Positions 36,831-48,492 of a DNA stretch of 64,000 bases are shown in pieces. The notes below the pieces were generated by a model that had not been told where the DNA came from, did no database searches, and was given only the letters and a program-made list of their open reading frames with translations. Each line of letters opens with the position of its first letter. Position 1 is the first letter of the stretch. A program made the translations under genes and the position numbers. The stretch spans positions 122,543,693 through 122,607,692 of the forward strand of contig OU015493.1 in NCBI GenBank assembly GCA_907164885.2, given 5' to 3'. This stretch comes from Dolomedes plantarius. Taxonomy: Eukaryota; Arthropoda; Arachnida; Araneae; Dolomedidae.

Positions 36831-39282
36831 GTAATTATGACCCATTTATTCGCAATCTAATTGTCATTATTTTAAACATAAATGTTTCCGTGGTTGAAAT
36901 TAAATAACTTCTCAATAAACCATTTATCTCGCAGAAAATAACAAATTCACGTTAAGAAAGAATATTCAGACACACATTTATTACGCGTTATCTTCTAATA
37001 GAAGTATCCTCTATTGCTGAACTATAATAAATGCTAAATTATAATAAACCATATATCATTTCTGCAATATATCACAGCACGAAATACAAATACCAGGACT
37101 GTAATGTAGATGTTTACCGTTCAGTTTCTCAAACAAAGAACACAAAGAACTATTTTAATTTTAAATTAAGGCTTCTCTAAAACAATAATTAAATTCTGAA
37201 AAATTAACTCTCTACGAATGAAAATTCTATTATATTAACTAAAATAATGCACAGTTTTTTTCTCTTGCTGCTTACGTAGAAGAAAAATCCTTTATGTACT
37301 TGAGAAGAGATGAGCCCTTTCATAAGTGATCCATAGCTTTTTGGAAAAGTTTCGTCGCTATCGCATTGACCATATTTCTTCCAGAGTGTGGCAACAACTT
37401 TCCAGCCTGCTCTTATAACCGAGGAGTTAGAAGGCATTACTCGTTATCAGGACGACGATAGTGAAGCTATTTAGCCGTATGTCGGCGATTTAATGAGACA
37501 ATCGATTCCTTTCTCCTCATCGATAGGGGGGGACTAGTGGGGGATGAAAGTTAGATAAGTGTCATATGTCACCTCTTTGTTGCCACGACCTCGGTTATTT
37601 ATTCCAAGATTGAAGTGTCACCTAAGGACTTTCTTTTGGGAAGGTTTTCTGGTTTCGTTCATGGAGGAGGATGCGGGTAATTTTATTTGAAAAAAAATTT
37701 ATACCTAAAAGATTACTGAATAGGGTTAGGGCTCTGGTAATTGTGTAAAGTTGGTGATTTTTAAGTATTCCTTTGAAGATTCCTTCTTTTCATCAAGTAG
37801 CTTTTTAATGGTAAATATAACAAGACTCTTAAAATTCAATTTGGAAGTTGAATTGTTTTATGCTTCACTTTGCAAAAATTACTTTTTCCTTATTAGGATT
37901 TATACCCCCAAAATAGTTCTGGAAAATTAATTTTCAAATTGTTTATGAGAAATTCTTTTAATATATTATAAATTATTTTGAAATTATTGTGCACGCAGAT
38001 CACTGAGACAAAGGTAGTGTAAAATAAGTAATATAAAAATAAACAAGTATGTTCATTTATTAGAATTAAGACACACGTTAGAAATAATGAATGTAAATAC
38101 TTTTAAAAAAAAAAGCTGGAATAATTTTAGAAAAGCCTATAAATATTTTTAAGGATTGAATCCTTTCAGCCACTTATAAAATGCATCCAGTTTCTTGAAT
38201 GGATCTTGCAGAAATGCTGCCAACCATCTCGGTTACAAGCCTGAAGATTTTCTGTTTCATTCTTACCATTTCTTAAAAGTAGAAACTTAGGAAAAGTGGA
38301 AGCCAGACAGACGTACCGGGCTTCCCCAAAAAATTCAGGTCCTTTATATATTATTTCTAATTGTTAACCAAATTTGATCGACACATAATTATGTTTTCTC
38401 TGACATCGAAACCCCTAACAAAATTTTTTACTGAAAACATCTCTGCCTGCATACCGCCTGTAATTGTAACTTAATTTGGGCTTCTATGTTGTTTGTCTGT
38501 CCGAAATCTTCAAATTATCTAACATAATTAATCTAAATTTCGCTTTGGCACAAACTCAAAACTTCTGTAAAGAATCCTCCTCAAAGCTTACCAACAAAAC
38601 TACTTTCGATAGCAACAAAAGTAAGCTAATAGCTTCATTCTCAGATTTTTTACTCCACTATGAGTGGTCATGGCTCTCTTATCACTCGTTAGCTTTCACA
38701 ATGATCATTGAAATCCTCAGCCCCTCTTTTTCAGAAATATTTACAACCTATATTTTATCATCAAATTATTTTATCATTATTTAAGACCTATATTTTCAGA
38801 ATCATGCAGGAACCGTAAAAGTTTTGACTGTAATGAAATGTATTGAAATGATGAAATATATTGGATGTAGTCCATTGTGACCCTCTTGATAAACGATCTA
38901 TTTAATCTATAAATATGAGCTTTCTCTTTACTAGGATGAAATTTTATTTTGCACTTCTATCTGATATTTTCTTGTGGTTTTTGCATCAAAAGATTTTAAT
39001 CCATAAAATTTCCTTCTTAATGGACAACTTGTATGTTTGTTGCCATTATATCTGAACTTCCGAAAGACGTTATCTCTGAGAAGATTTTCTGCTTGACATG
39101 CGAATGCATATAATGAAATGAAATACAACCTAGACAACAAGGGCTATAGATTCATGTGAAAAATTTCTGTGTGTCTAGCAGACGCTGAAAAAAAAGGAAG
39201 TTAACAATGTACAGGTTTTAACCTTTTCCTTACCGGTCGGGATAGCATGTATCCCAAGAATATGGGCCCAAGAATGAATATA

Positions 39283-39921
39283 CAGGGTGGTCATAAAAAA
39301 AAACTTTGCCGATATATGGACCTCTAGCGGCTGTACCGTTCAACCCATCGAGATGAGATTTCAGATATAGTTATTCAGAGGTAGGAGCTCGAGATTCTGT
39401 GAACGGCTGTGATATATGGACCTCTAGCGGCTGTACCATTCAACCCATCGAGATGAGATTTCAGATATAGTTATTCAGAGGTAGGAGCTCGAGATTCTGT
39501 GAACGGCAACCAAGAGGCGTTCACGGTTACGGTTATAGGTACAGAAACTCGGAATTTTCGAATGGCAACGCCCACATTTTCCCATAGCAAAATGCTCAGC
39601 GCATGCGAAAATACTAAAGAGTGTTGGAACGGTACGGGTATCACAAAAAACGGACGCGTTATGCACGCACAAAAAACAGCTCTGCGAACGGCTTGTGATG
39701 GCACCTATGTGGAAAATGTGTAATCCAAATGAAAGTTTTCTTTTGTCCGATATGTGTTGTCATCAGTGATTGGCGTCTTGCCTCTGTCATATGTACATTT
39801 CTTCCGTGCTCCCCGATCGTGTTTTTGTTGGCCGTTTTTTTAACTCGATCTGAAATCTCATCGTTGAACGGTACAACTGCTAGAGGTCCATATATCGGAA
39901 AGTTTTTTTATGACCACTCTG
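39283..39921. mobile_element. Non-autonomous TA-flanked TIR element (639 bp)
   Basis: Long inverted ends begin cagggtggtcataaaa on the left. On the right they read aactgctagaggtccatat, then tatgaccactctg ending at 39921. The arms extend for over 50 bp and are flanked by TA. Next to the left arm is a 100-bp tandem duplication. Short ORFs on both strands (39471-39723) lack known motifs, so no transposase is present. Confidence 0.78.
39311..39507. repeat. 100-bp tandem duplication inside TIR element
   Basis: Positions 39311-39410 and 39411-39507 are nearly identical. Each starts gatatatggacctctagcgg and ends with gattctgtgaacggc. I noticed only a single g/a difference (accgttc versus accattc), so the duplication appears recent. 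Confidence 0.88.

Positions 39922-39979
<58 letters not shown>
39922..39979. repeat. (TA)n microsatellite between two inserted elements
   Basis: This TA-rich run lies between the TIR element ending at 39921 and the foldback element starting at 39980. It is probably the residual core of the TA-core MITE. Confidence 0.88.
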
Positions 39980-39982
<3 letters not shown>

Positions 39983-40277
39983 GGTGTCCATAATTAAAGT
40001 CCCACTTTCAAAAGGCTGCAAAAAAGAGCCACTGGTTAGAAGGACTTCAAATTTGAACTGAATATACTGGAAAAAGAGGGAAACGATTTGGCATAATAAA
40101 AAAAAGTTCCAAAATGTATCAATAGATGGCGCTGCAACATTTTGGAACTCTTTTTTTCATTATGCCAAATCGTTTCCCCCTTCTTCCAGTATATTCAGTT
40201 CAAATTTGAAGTCATTCTGACCAGTGGTTCTTTTTTTGCAGCCTTTTGAAAGTGGGACTTTAATTATGGACACCCTG
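39980..40277. mobile_element. Foldback MITE, almost perfect 298-bp palindrome
   Basis: The left arm begins cagggtgtccataattaaag and the right arm ends ctttaattatggacaccctg. The arms match over about 139 bp with only a few differences, around a loop of about 19 nt (atcaatagatggcgctgca, near 40120). Flanking TA and a (TA)n neighbour fit Tc1/mariner-type mobilisation. There is no coding capacity. A transcript would form a very long hairpin. Confidence 0.88.
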
Positions 40278-40488
40278 TATATAACCCCCATAATGGCCAT
40301 TCTTACGAAGGAGGTAGGAAATTTTTCGTTCTAAAGAGGGAATCGAAAAATGGGCCTCGTAAGCTAAAGATTAATTTTCATACTCACATTTATAATTTTC
40401 AGCATTTACAATTTTGAATTTAAAAGAGATGTTTTTTAAATTTTAAATGAATATTTCTTAAATTTTACACTCGTCCACTGGTACATAA

Positions 40489-41286
40489 CGGGTGCGTCAT
40501 AAATTCGTGCAAAGTTTAAAAATTCGCAATAAAAGAAATAATGCTCTGAAAAATTTTCTGTTTGCGCGAATAGGATCAGAGGGACATTGGATTTTTTTCC
40601 ATGTAAAAAAAAAAAAAAATGTTTCCGAAAGTAACCGAAAGAGGGCGCTTTTACGTGACCATGTTAAGTTTGCATTGCAGGAAAGACATGCGTTACCTGT
40701 TGTCACCTTTATGCAGGATGGTGCCCCGCCCCACATTTCACGTGATATCAAGACGTTCCTGTTGGAATCTTTCACTAAAGACCGAGTTCTATAAGTCGAG
40801 GTTGTAAGGTTCAGTGGCCCTCACAATCACCAAACTTGATCTCGGCAAATTTTTAGTTGGGGGACACTTAAAGTCTCATGTGTACCGGGGCTCCCCAACC
40901 ACTTTCGTGGAACTGAAAAATGTCATTCGACAGACAGTCGCTGCCATCGATACTACACTCCGCTGTAATGGGCTTATTGACACGCCTCACTTGCCAATTA
41001 CCTTGTGCTGGTAGCAATGTTGAACATCTGTTACTTTAAAATAAATGCGCAGTCTCATGTTATTGTGATCTGTTTGATTTCCTGTTTGAGTTTGCCTGAT
41101 TTGCATAAAATGTCTCAGTATGACATGTGAGCGCCCTCTTTCGGTTACTTCTAGAAACTTTTTTTTTTACATGGAAAAAAAATCCAATGTCGATCTGATC
41201 TTATTGGCGCAAACAGAAAATTTTTCCGATCATTGCTTCTTATACTATGAATTTTTGAACTTTGCACGAATTTATGACGCATCCGG
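40489..41286 (+). mobile_element. Mariner-like element, internally deleted copy
   Basis: Termini cgggtgcgtcataaattcgt (left, from about 40489) and gaatttatgacgcatccgg (right, to 41286) match the element at 60097-61697, which lies in the opposite orientation. The left untranslated region joins directly to the late part of the transposase near 40650, so roughly 800 bp of internal sequence is gone. Confidence 0.85.
40640..41035 (+). pseudogene. Mariner-like transposase C-terminal fragment
   Basis: The frame carries DHVKFALQERHALPVVTFMQ followed by DGAPPHISRDIKTFLLES, containing the second catalytic Asp (DGAPPH). After a frameshift near 40795 it continues with remnants of the region that in the relative reads SPDLNPANFWLWG, then residues like SHVYRGSPTTFVELKNVIRQ and TVAAID. 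The N-terminal DNA-binding half and the first catalytic Asp are deleted. Confidence 0.82.
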
Positions 41287-42766
41287 TATATACAGCAATG
41301 AATTGCTACTGAATTTTTTTTTTTTTAATTCGTTTTTGTGTAAGCTCATTATAGTCTACGTACACTGGTTCGGTCCGTACTATATAAACATCTGCATAGT
41401 AATATACTTCTCTACGATTGGAAGAAACTTAATTACTAAATTTAACATCTAACTTGTAATTTTGAGGTAGTACAAGTATAAAAATTGCGTCATATCCTGC
41501 AAAATGAGAAGAAAATATTTTAAACAATTTATCTCATTAAAATGAAATAAAGTGTTATTTAACCTATAATATATCAGAGAAAGTGTTAATATTGGATACG
41601 AATTCAGGTGATTTACAACGAGTGCCGTCTTATAATGTAAATTATCACCATTCTTATGTAAACACCATTAAACTTATTAGCCGTGCCTCATATGATCATT
41701 TGCCAGCAATGTTGATAATTTATATGTAAGGCAAGTTCAATAAAAGTGCAAAGTATGTAGCCAGTGTCGGTTAGCGTTTTTCACCTCCAGTCAAATTTTG
41801 TAATTTACATATTAATCTATCGCTGTACGGTTCCTAAAAGAATTAATATTAAAAACATTTAATTTTTAATTGATTAAAATACTACAAGTCTCTCAAAATC
41901 CTTTCCAATATTTGTCTTAAAAATTCAATATAAAAGTAATGCTAGAGTAAAAACAAAAAGCAATAATTAATATAATTACAAACATATACGATCATAAATA
42001 TATCTAAACATTTAAATATAAATTAAATATAAATTAATAAACAAAATAAAATATAAATTAATAAACATAAAATATCGTAATAGTACCTGAAATATGAATT
42101 CTTCGGTTGTTTGTTTTCTCAGTGAATATCTCATGCGGTTCCTTACTGGAATGTTTTATACGAAGCCTTTATTGAGAATCCACAATTTAATCTGCTTTTT
42201 GTAAATCCACAGTTTTATTATTAATTAGATTTTTAATGGATTTAACTGGTAACTTAGGTTTAATATGTAACTCACATAATAACTTTGCTCACACAAACAT
42301 GTTTTTGACCAAAAGCACAGGAAACAACTGCAGATGTTAATCTTGAGAACAATGATGACTGATATTCTAATACTATTTAGTTTTGACTTTTGATGTTTCA
42401 TTATTTAATTCATTATCTAAACATTTGTCCCCAAATAAAAACCCTGGTAGAACAGCTCAAAATCCTCTATGAGTCGCATAATGACCCATGTATTACAGAT
42501 TTCCCTCCCCTGGTATTAGACTGAAATGAATGAATAAATCCAAACGATATGTCGAGATCAATTGCAAAACAATTGATATCTAATTCATATGGTTTAAATA
42601 ATGAAGTCAAACGTGAACGACTAGTTTCTAATCAGTTTCATTCAGTCGTATCTAATTAATTGAGTAGTTTTTAAAAGTTATTCTCTTGAAAAGCCTTCGA
42701 TATCAAATAATGGCAGATAGATAAAAAAATTCACTTTACGAAAAAAGTCATAAAGGGCGCATATAT

Positions 42767-42959
42767 TTAAGGGTCTGTTCACATTGGAGTCCGGTAGCGA
42801 AGCGTAAAAGGAAAGATGACGCTGAGATGGAAATAAACCAATCATAGGCGTTAAAAATTTCGTTGCTAATCGTTTGGAGGTTTGTCATTGGTTAAATATA
42901 TTTCAATACTTTAACGCTACCGCTACCGCTACCGGACTCCTATGGGAATAGGCCTTTAA
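42767..42959. mobile_element. TTAA-flanked MITE (185 bp)
   Basis: The element 42771-42955 lies between TTAA repeats (42767-42770 and 42956-42959). Ends gggtctgttcacattggagt on the left and ggactcctatgggaataggc on the right are imperfect inverses, continuing into ccggtagcg and its inverse. The cgctac motif is triplicated at the right. This is a different family from the TTAA elements near 25.1 and 26.2 kb. Confidence 0.75.
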
Positions 42960-43185
42960 TCGTTCATAAAAGATCGTTTCTCTGTACTGTGGATAATATT
43001 AATGGGTAGTTTTCTTTTAGATCTTACCAATAATATATGTATATCCATCACCAGAGATATATTCACATCTCAGAGGATCTCGGTGCTGTTGACATATAGA
43101 CATGGGGGTGTAATCTTGTTTGCTGAGATTTCGAATGAAGTTCATGATATTGCGAATACAATTAGCTTGTAATTTATTTTTATAG

Positions 43186-43324
43186 GCGTAGCGTTCTAGA
43201 GCTGCACAGGTCTGGGGGCATTGACAACGTAGGACCAGTAAAGTGGTCTTTGGCTCTTTGTCTTATGGCTGTTTTCGTGCTCGTCTACTTCTCCCTCTGG
43301 AAAGGTGTTAAAAGCTCTGGAAAG
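43186..43324 (+). CDS. SerT: Serotonin transporter-like SLC6 exon, end of loop 2 and TM4
   Basis: This 139-nt exon adds the third base of the Glu codon and continues RSVLELHRSGGIDNVGPVKW, then SLALCLMAVFVLVYFSLWKG and VKSSGK. It covers the end of extracellular loop 2 and TM4. The phrases YFERSVLELHRSGG and YFSLWKGVKSSGK are typical of invertebrate SERT. The acceptor tttttatag ends at 43185 and the donor gtgaga starts at 43325. The intron that follows is phase 0. No long ATG-initiated frame exists here, so the exon is supported by splice signals and homology rather than by ORF length. Confidence 0.94.
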
Positions 43325-44115
43325 GTGAGAGTACTTCCTGCAATTTTTTCCTTTTTTATCTGATTTTAATAAGTTTAAAGAATTGTAGATTTCTCTAAAA
43401 TAAGTTTAGCTGTTAGCATCTAATGTAAATTCTCTGTGTCTTTGTACAGATTTTATCCAGCCACATGCTATCGATTTTTAGTTATACAGCTAAAAGTTGG
43501 ACAAGTGAGGCTAATAAAAATGTACGAGTCAGCGCACTGTAAGATGTCCAACTGATTCAATTTTTGGTCGTGAAGCACTTGAGTCTGTTCACAACTGTTG
43601 CGACTTCCCAACTTACTCACGCTTGTAGCATAGTTGTACAATTTTTTATCTTCAAGGGCGTGCGTATATACAACTTTTATCAGTACAACTGAAAATCGAT
43701 AATGTGTGGCTGGCCTTGGAGTTTTACAGTCATTTCATTTGAGGTTTTCAGAAGAATATAACTAAAAGTCGTTCTACTAACTACGCTAATTCTGTAATGA
43801 CAGACTAAACATCTTGAAATTCTTGGATGGAAGGGCGTGCTTAATTGCATCATTGCGGTGATTTGACATACAAAAAGATATCTTCAACAGAAAAAGCTCC
43901 CCGGAAAGTATGTTGTCTGTAAGTAAGTGATTAGAAAAGAATGAAAACAAAATTGTAGACGTGCCTATAACGATTGCAAACTTCAACATTTGAACTTCTA
44001 GACATTTTAACTTCTGATTCATTTGATAAACAATCCCCTACATAAAAATAATCACTGTTTTGTTGGCTGCTTTATCATAAACTGGGATGCTGCCTTCTTT
44101 ATGGACAATTATATA

Positions 44116-45523
44116 CACTGCTGGCCACCCAAATTGCAACACCAAGAAAGACAAGAGATATCACAACAAAATTTATTTTGTAGATAACATGTTGACCAAG
44201 TATCAAATGATTAAATTTATAGACTTCTGTGAAGTGTGGTTCCTGCCAAAATCAGTAGCCAGACTAGCCGTCATTGTTGGAGATCACCGCTGCCACACGC
44301 CTCGGCATTGATTCAAAGAGACTTTGGATGAGTTCTTGGGGTACAGCAGACCAAGCAGCTTCCACACATTGCCAAAGTTGATCTGCTGTGGCAGCTGGGG
44401 ATGGAATCTGGGTCAATCGTAGAGCAACCATGGACCACATGTTTTCTATCGGCGAAAGATCCGGAGAGCGAGGCGGCCAGGAAAGCAATTCAAACTGGCG
44501 ATTGACGAAGAACCGTTGGACAATGCGTGCCACGTGTGGTTGCGCATTATCCTGTTGAAATATGGCTGTGGGCAAGCCCTGAAGGTAAGGAAGAAAACTG
44601 GCTGCAACACCTCGGAGATGTAGCGCTGGCTGTTTAAAGTACCGGCAATGCGTACTAGAGGTGTGCGAGAGTGATATCCAATACCGCCCCATACCATAAT
44701 ACCCGGTGCAGGACCAGTGTGGCGGTGCATAACGCAGCTGTTCAGCATCCTCTCTTCACGGTGTCTCCAGACTCGAATGCGACCATCGTGGTGTTGCAGA
44801 TAGAAGCGTGACACGAAAGTAAAGACAATTTCATTCCATTCTGCCATCCACATCCTTCTGTCATCGCACCATTGGCGGCGGAGACGACTGTGGTTCTGCG
44901 TCAAGGGTAGACAAAGCAATGGACGTCTTGCGGACAGACCACTCTGCTGTAAATGGCGTCGAATGGTACGCGCAGACACTGGATGATGCGTTACAGACTG
45001 CATGTGCTGTGCTATGGTTCGTGATGTGACTGAGCGATCCGTCACTGCCATGCGCACAATTTGCCTGTCATCACGTGAAGTGGTGCGCTGAGGTGGATGC
45101 GATCGAACACGCCGGTCCGTCGTACCCACCTGCATCCAACGATCACATATCCGCATTACAGTTGTTTGGATTCGTCCAACACGACTACCGATTTCCCTGA
45201 AAGATAATCCACAATCTCGGTAGGCCACTATCCTTCCTCTGTCGAACTCGGATACTTGATCAAAAGATGATCGCTGTTTTCGACGAGGCATAATTGATCG
45301 TTTTTTTGAAAAAACCACAAGAAAAACAAAATTGCCGAACTTGAAATCGTCGAAATCTCCAAGCCTTAAATAGCGCTTTGAAGTGGCTCCACAGGCGCGC
45401 GTGATGTGCGTCTGCGCTGAAATTCTAATCATTTGCATATCTCACCTCCGCTAATGCATGTTGTAAATTTCATGTTATTTGCATGTTTCCTTCAGGGTGT
45501 TGCATTTACAGTGGCCAGCAGTG
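44116..45523 (-). mobile_element. Tc1 transposon, full length but broken
   Basis: Inverted ends cactgctggccac (44116-44128) and gtggccagcagtg (45511-45523) continue into imperfect matches around gcaacacc and are flanked by TA. Length is about 1.4 kb, normal for Tc1. It carries one transposase gene on the minus strand. Confidence 0.92.
44264..45291 (-). pseudogene. Tc1 transposase, frameshifted and catalytically altered
   Basis: This would cut and reinsert the host element. From the likely start at 45291 (MPRRKQRSSFDQVSEFDRGR) come paired helix-turn-helix segments (LSFREIGSRVGRIQTTVMRI; then TIAQHMQSVTHHPVSARTI), a basic region, the motif PGIMVWGGIGYHSRTPLV, and in another frame IFQQDNAQPHVA (second Asp) and PPRSPDLSPIENMW (final Glu). 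The shift is near 44595-44605. At the first catalytic motif, where relatives read SDESRF or TDESRF, this copy reads FTFVSRF, so Asp and Glu are gone. The open frame extends upstream to 45438, but that start lies before the conserved N-terminus. Confidence 0.92.
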
Positions 45524-45789
45524 TAGATAGTCGGAAATTTTTAAATGAAGGATCGTAAGTACATTTCGAATAAAGAAATACCATTCTCATAATTTTAATA
45601 CATCGGATTAGCAATTATTTTAAACCTTTTATCTTAAAGGGATGAGAAAATATTTGGTTATTTTCCATATGGCCATATCTTTCCTGTTCAATATCTTTCC
45701 CTGCCATTTATATCAGATAGATAGTGTTAAGTTTAATATCCCAATGGAGACTGTTCTTGAATATCAAAATGTACGTTGTTGTAAAGTGA

Positions 45790-45880
45790 TCGTGATAGGC
45801 CGATATGGAACTCGGATTTGAATCCCGATCCGCATTGATAGTTGTTTTACTAGAGTTTGAGAAACATGAAAAATCAGGTA
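45790..45880 (+). repeat. tRNA-like sequence, probable SINE remnant
   Basis: A B-box-like ggatttgaatcc (45814-45825) follows an A-box-like stretch. The downstream gttttactagagtttgagaa resembles the segment after the tRNA-like sequence near 6879, so both may be the same SINE. Confidence 0.45.
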
Positions 45881-46468
45881 AAGTGTTGTTCGTTTAAGTT
45901 TGTCAAATAAGTTTTTAAAGAAGGTATCTATCGAAATTTCTAAAACGCACTGTTTTCACTTTTCCAATCGTCTGGGCTTTTCCTAGAGTCCCACAATCAA
46001 AAATGTTTTAGCCACTTCTTTCATCTTACGAACAGCAGTTTGGCAACTTGTGCCATAATAAGCAATATTTTACCTTCCATGCATTATTTTAACTGGAATA
46101 AATCTTGAAATGCTATTTTTCGCTATTCATGGCATTATTTTTCCCCAAACATAAATTCAGATAATTCAACTTCCGGCGTTCTTTTTAGTTTGATAAGATC
46201 GTTGACATTTAAGATAAGAAGCAAACAATTATCTAATTATATAAAAATTGCTTTCAATAACAATTCATTTTAAGAATTACAAAAGGCTGGGAAATTCAAA
46301 GGATGTAATCGGAATAAAATCTCTTGTTATAGTAACCAAGTGTAAAATCTTGAAATAGATATGATGATTCATTGCATTTTACTCCTTAAGGAAAAAATTT
46401 ACGTATCCTTTACTGATTTATTTATGAACAGGACACCACTGAGAGTCATTTATGAATTTCCTTTATAG

Positions 46469-46603
46469 GTTGTTTGGTTCACAGCCACGATGCCTTATGT
46501 CGTACTCCTTATTCTGCTTTGTAGAGGAGTTACCTTGGAAGGATCCCTTGACGGTATCAAGTATTACCTGTCCCCCAAGTGGGAAAAACTCTTAGAAAGC
46601 GAT
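46469..46603 (+). CDS. SerT: Serotonin transporter-like SLC6 exon, TM5 and extracellular loop 3
   Basis: This 135-nt exon is exactly 45 codons and phase 0 at both ends. It reads [20 protein letters not shown] (TM5) and [20 protein letters not shown], ending LLESD. The motif [18 protein letters not shown] matches the TM5 and extracellular loop 3 region of SERT and other monoamine transporters. The acceptor ctttatag ends at 46468 and the donor gtaagt starts at 46604. A Tc1 element (44116-45523) sits in the short intron before it. Confidence 0.95.
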
Positions 46604-47825
46604 GTAAGTACCATATATATATCTGTTATTTCCAATTAATATTGCATTTAAGAGGATTAAATATTTTAATGCCAACTCACTATGAAGTTTTATACATACT
46701 ACATTCTGTAGTGGAAAGTTATGCGTAGTACAATAAATTTTATTAAAGAACAAAATAATTCAGTACATGGGTAATTTTGTATGTTGTAATTTATAACGGA
46801 TTATAAATGTACAGAATTTTGAAAATAATAAGAATTGAATGACTTTGTCTGCGATGAACAGTTATGAATAAACATGAGATCAATGGTATCTCTCAAATTC
46901 CCGTTTATTTTCATTAATAAAACGTCCAGTAAAACTATCACCTCCCTTTTCCGCTGAATTTTTTATTATTATAACGATGTAAAGAATCCAACCTGATTTT
47001 AATTTCGTATGTATATAATGCTTCATAGAATGGTTTAATTAAATATTTATGTCAATTCCGGTTATTTATAATCAAGAAGCGAAACTGATTATTTCTTATT
47101 ATTTGAAGATGTAACTTATCATTTTCAATTAAAGCAGGATTCTAATGACAAAATTTTTGGATAATTTGCTATCTGTAAAAATACTTTAATATTTCCCTTT
47201 CTTTTATCTCAGCATAGAATGGCATTGACCCTTTTTATATTCAGGAATATTATTCTGCAAATAAAGTAATGCTTTTGTAAACAAGAGATAGGACAAAACA
47301 CCAAAACTGGAAATGAACTGGTGATATTTCGTCTAAAATTACTAATGGATGTACTATAGAATATAATTAAATATGTCTGTAAACCTTTATCTTGTGGTAA
47401 AATTTTAAGGAAACCTATTTTGTTATTTTGCAACTAATTTCAGGGGGATCATACTATGAAATATATGGCACTATTGTCCACCGTTCTTTTTTTTTTCACT
47501 GAATTACAGACAAGCAAACTCAATTTTTGGATTATACAAATTTTTTGACACTTTTAATAACTGAAACGGCGAAAAAAATATTTAATAAGCGAAATATTTT
47601 GCGCATTTAATAACTGAAGTTAGCTGCCCACATTACATCGACTGTTATTATGGATCGATAGTCAAACGTATGCTAAACATGCACCATAGAGAAAAAATCA
47701 GCAATGTAACGTCGAAAATAAATAAATAAAATATATATGCAGGATAATCTTCTGTATCATATATATTTGAAAAAAAAGAGGAGAATATGTGAGGGGTAGC
47801 CATTGGAAATAACACTTTCTTACAT

Positions 47826-47900
47826 GGTTCAGTTGATACTGGCTTTCAGGTTTGGAGATGTGAGTTCTATTCTCGACCCTAACAGGTGGTTGTAATTACG
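47826..47900 (+). repeat. Weak tRNA-like sequence
   Basis: gttctattctcgaccc near 47863 resembles a B box with flanking stem, preceded by ggctttcaggtttggag. It is probably a degraded SINE head and weakly supported. Confidence 0.3.
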
Positions 47901-48492
47901 ACATAAAGATTGTCAAACACCTTTATGTATTTTAACACATGCAATCATAGACTAAATTTTATCATGCACAATATTTTACTGGGCTTACTTTTAATTTTAA
48001 ACTTAAGACTGTCGTCTAATAGCCGCATTGATATTGCAGTGTTTTAATATTAATTGCTATGAAGTGGCTTATTTTCTCACGCCTTCTGGCTTTCTCAGGA
48101 AATTGATTACTGGAAGAAAAAATACAGTAAGTGACTCTTTTCTTTTAGCTTCTGCTTTTCTTGGGAAATTGATCACTGGAAGAACAAGTTTCTCAACCTT
48201 TGACCACCTTAATCCGCCAGCAGTCTAAAATAATGTGGTGTTTTTCTTTTAGCTAGGAAGTTTGCGTCATTGATTAATTTGGGACCTCACACTTGCTCTT
48301 CCTTTTAGGCAAATGTAACTTGAATGTTTGTGACAAGAGAAGAAGCGTTGTGATGTTTAGACAAAATTTCAATGAATTTTAATTCAACTTTTTGACGTCT
48401 TCTACGACACTCCACTATGATGTTTAACTTGCTCTGGCATACCTTAAACGTGACTGCTATTCCAAGATTTTCTAGACACACGCGTTACTAAG

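Larger units (their letters stand above)
39215..40374. mobile_element. TA-core MITE, copy 1, split by two insertions
   Basis: Left part (39215-39282): ttttaaccttttccttacc, ggatagcatgtatcccaaga. Right part (40278-40374): tataaccccc, ttcttacgaaggaggtagg, ttctaaagagggaatcg, ctcgtaagctaaagatta. Both parts recur around the second copy (59898-63218). The outer ends are weakly inverted (cttttccttac versus gtaagctaaag). The core, a (TA)n tract, hosts the elements 39283-39921 and 39980-40277. Confidence 0.7.
36831..43185 (+). other. SerT intron (TM3 exon to TM4 exon), 6.4 kb
   Basis: This phase 2 intron runs from gtaatt to tttttatag. It holds a nested stack of small elements at 39215-40374, a deleted mariner-like copy at 40489-41286 and a TTAA-flanked MITE at 42771-42955. 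The stretches 36831-39214 and 41287-42766 are AT-rich and show no recognisable gene or repeat. The short ORFs in them are not supported. Confidence 0.9.
43325..46468 (+). other. SerT intron (TM4 exon to TM5 exon), 3.1 kb
   Basis: This phase 0 intron contains one full-length but broken Tc1 element (44116-45523) and a tRNA-like stretch near 45795. The remaining sequence (43325-44115 and 45880-46468) shows nothing recognisable. Confidence 0.9.
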
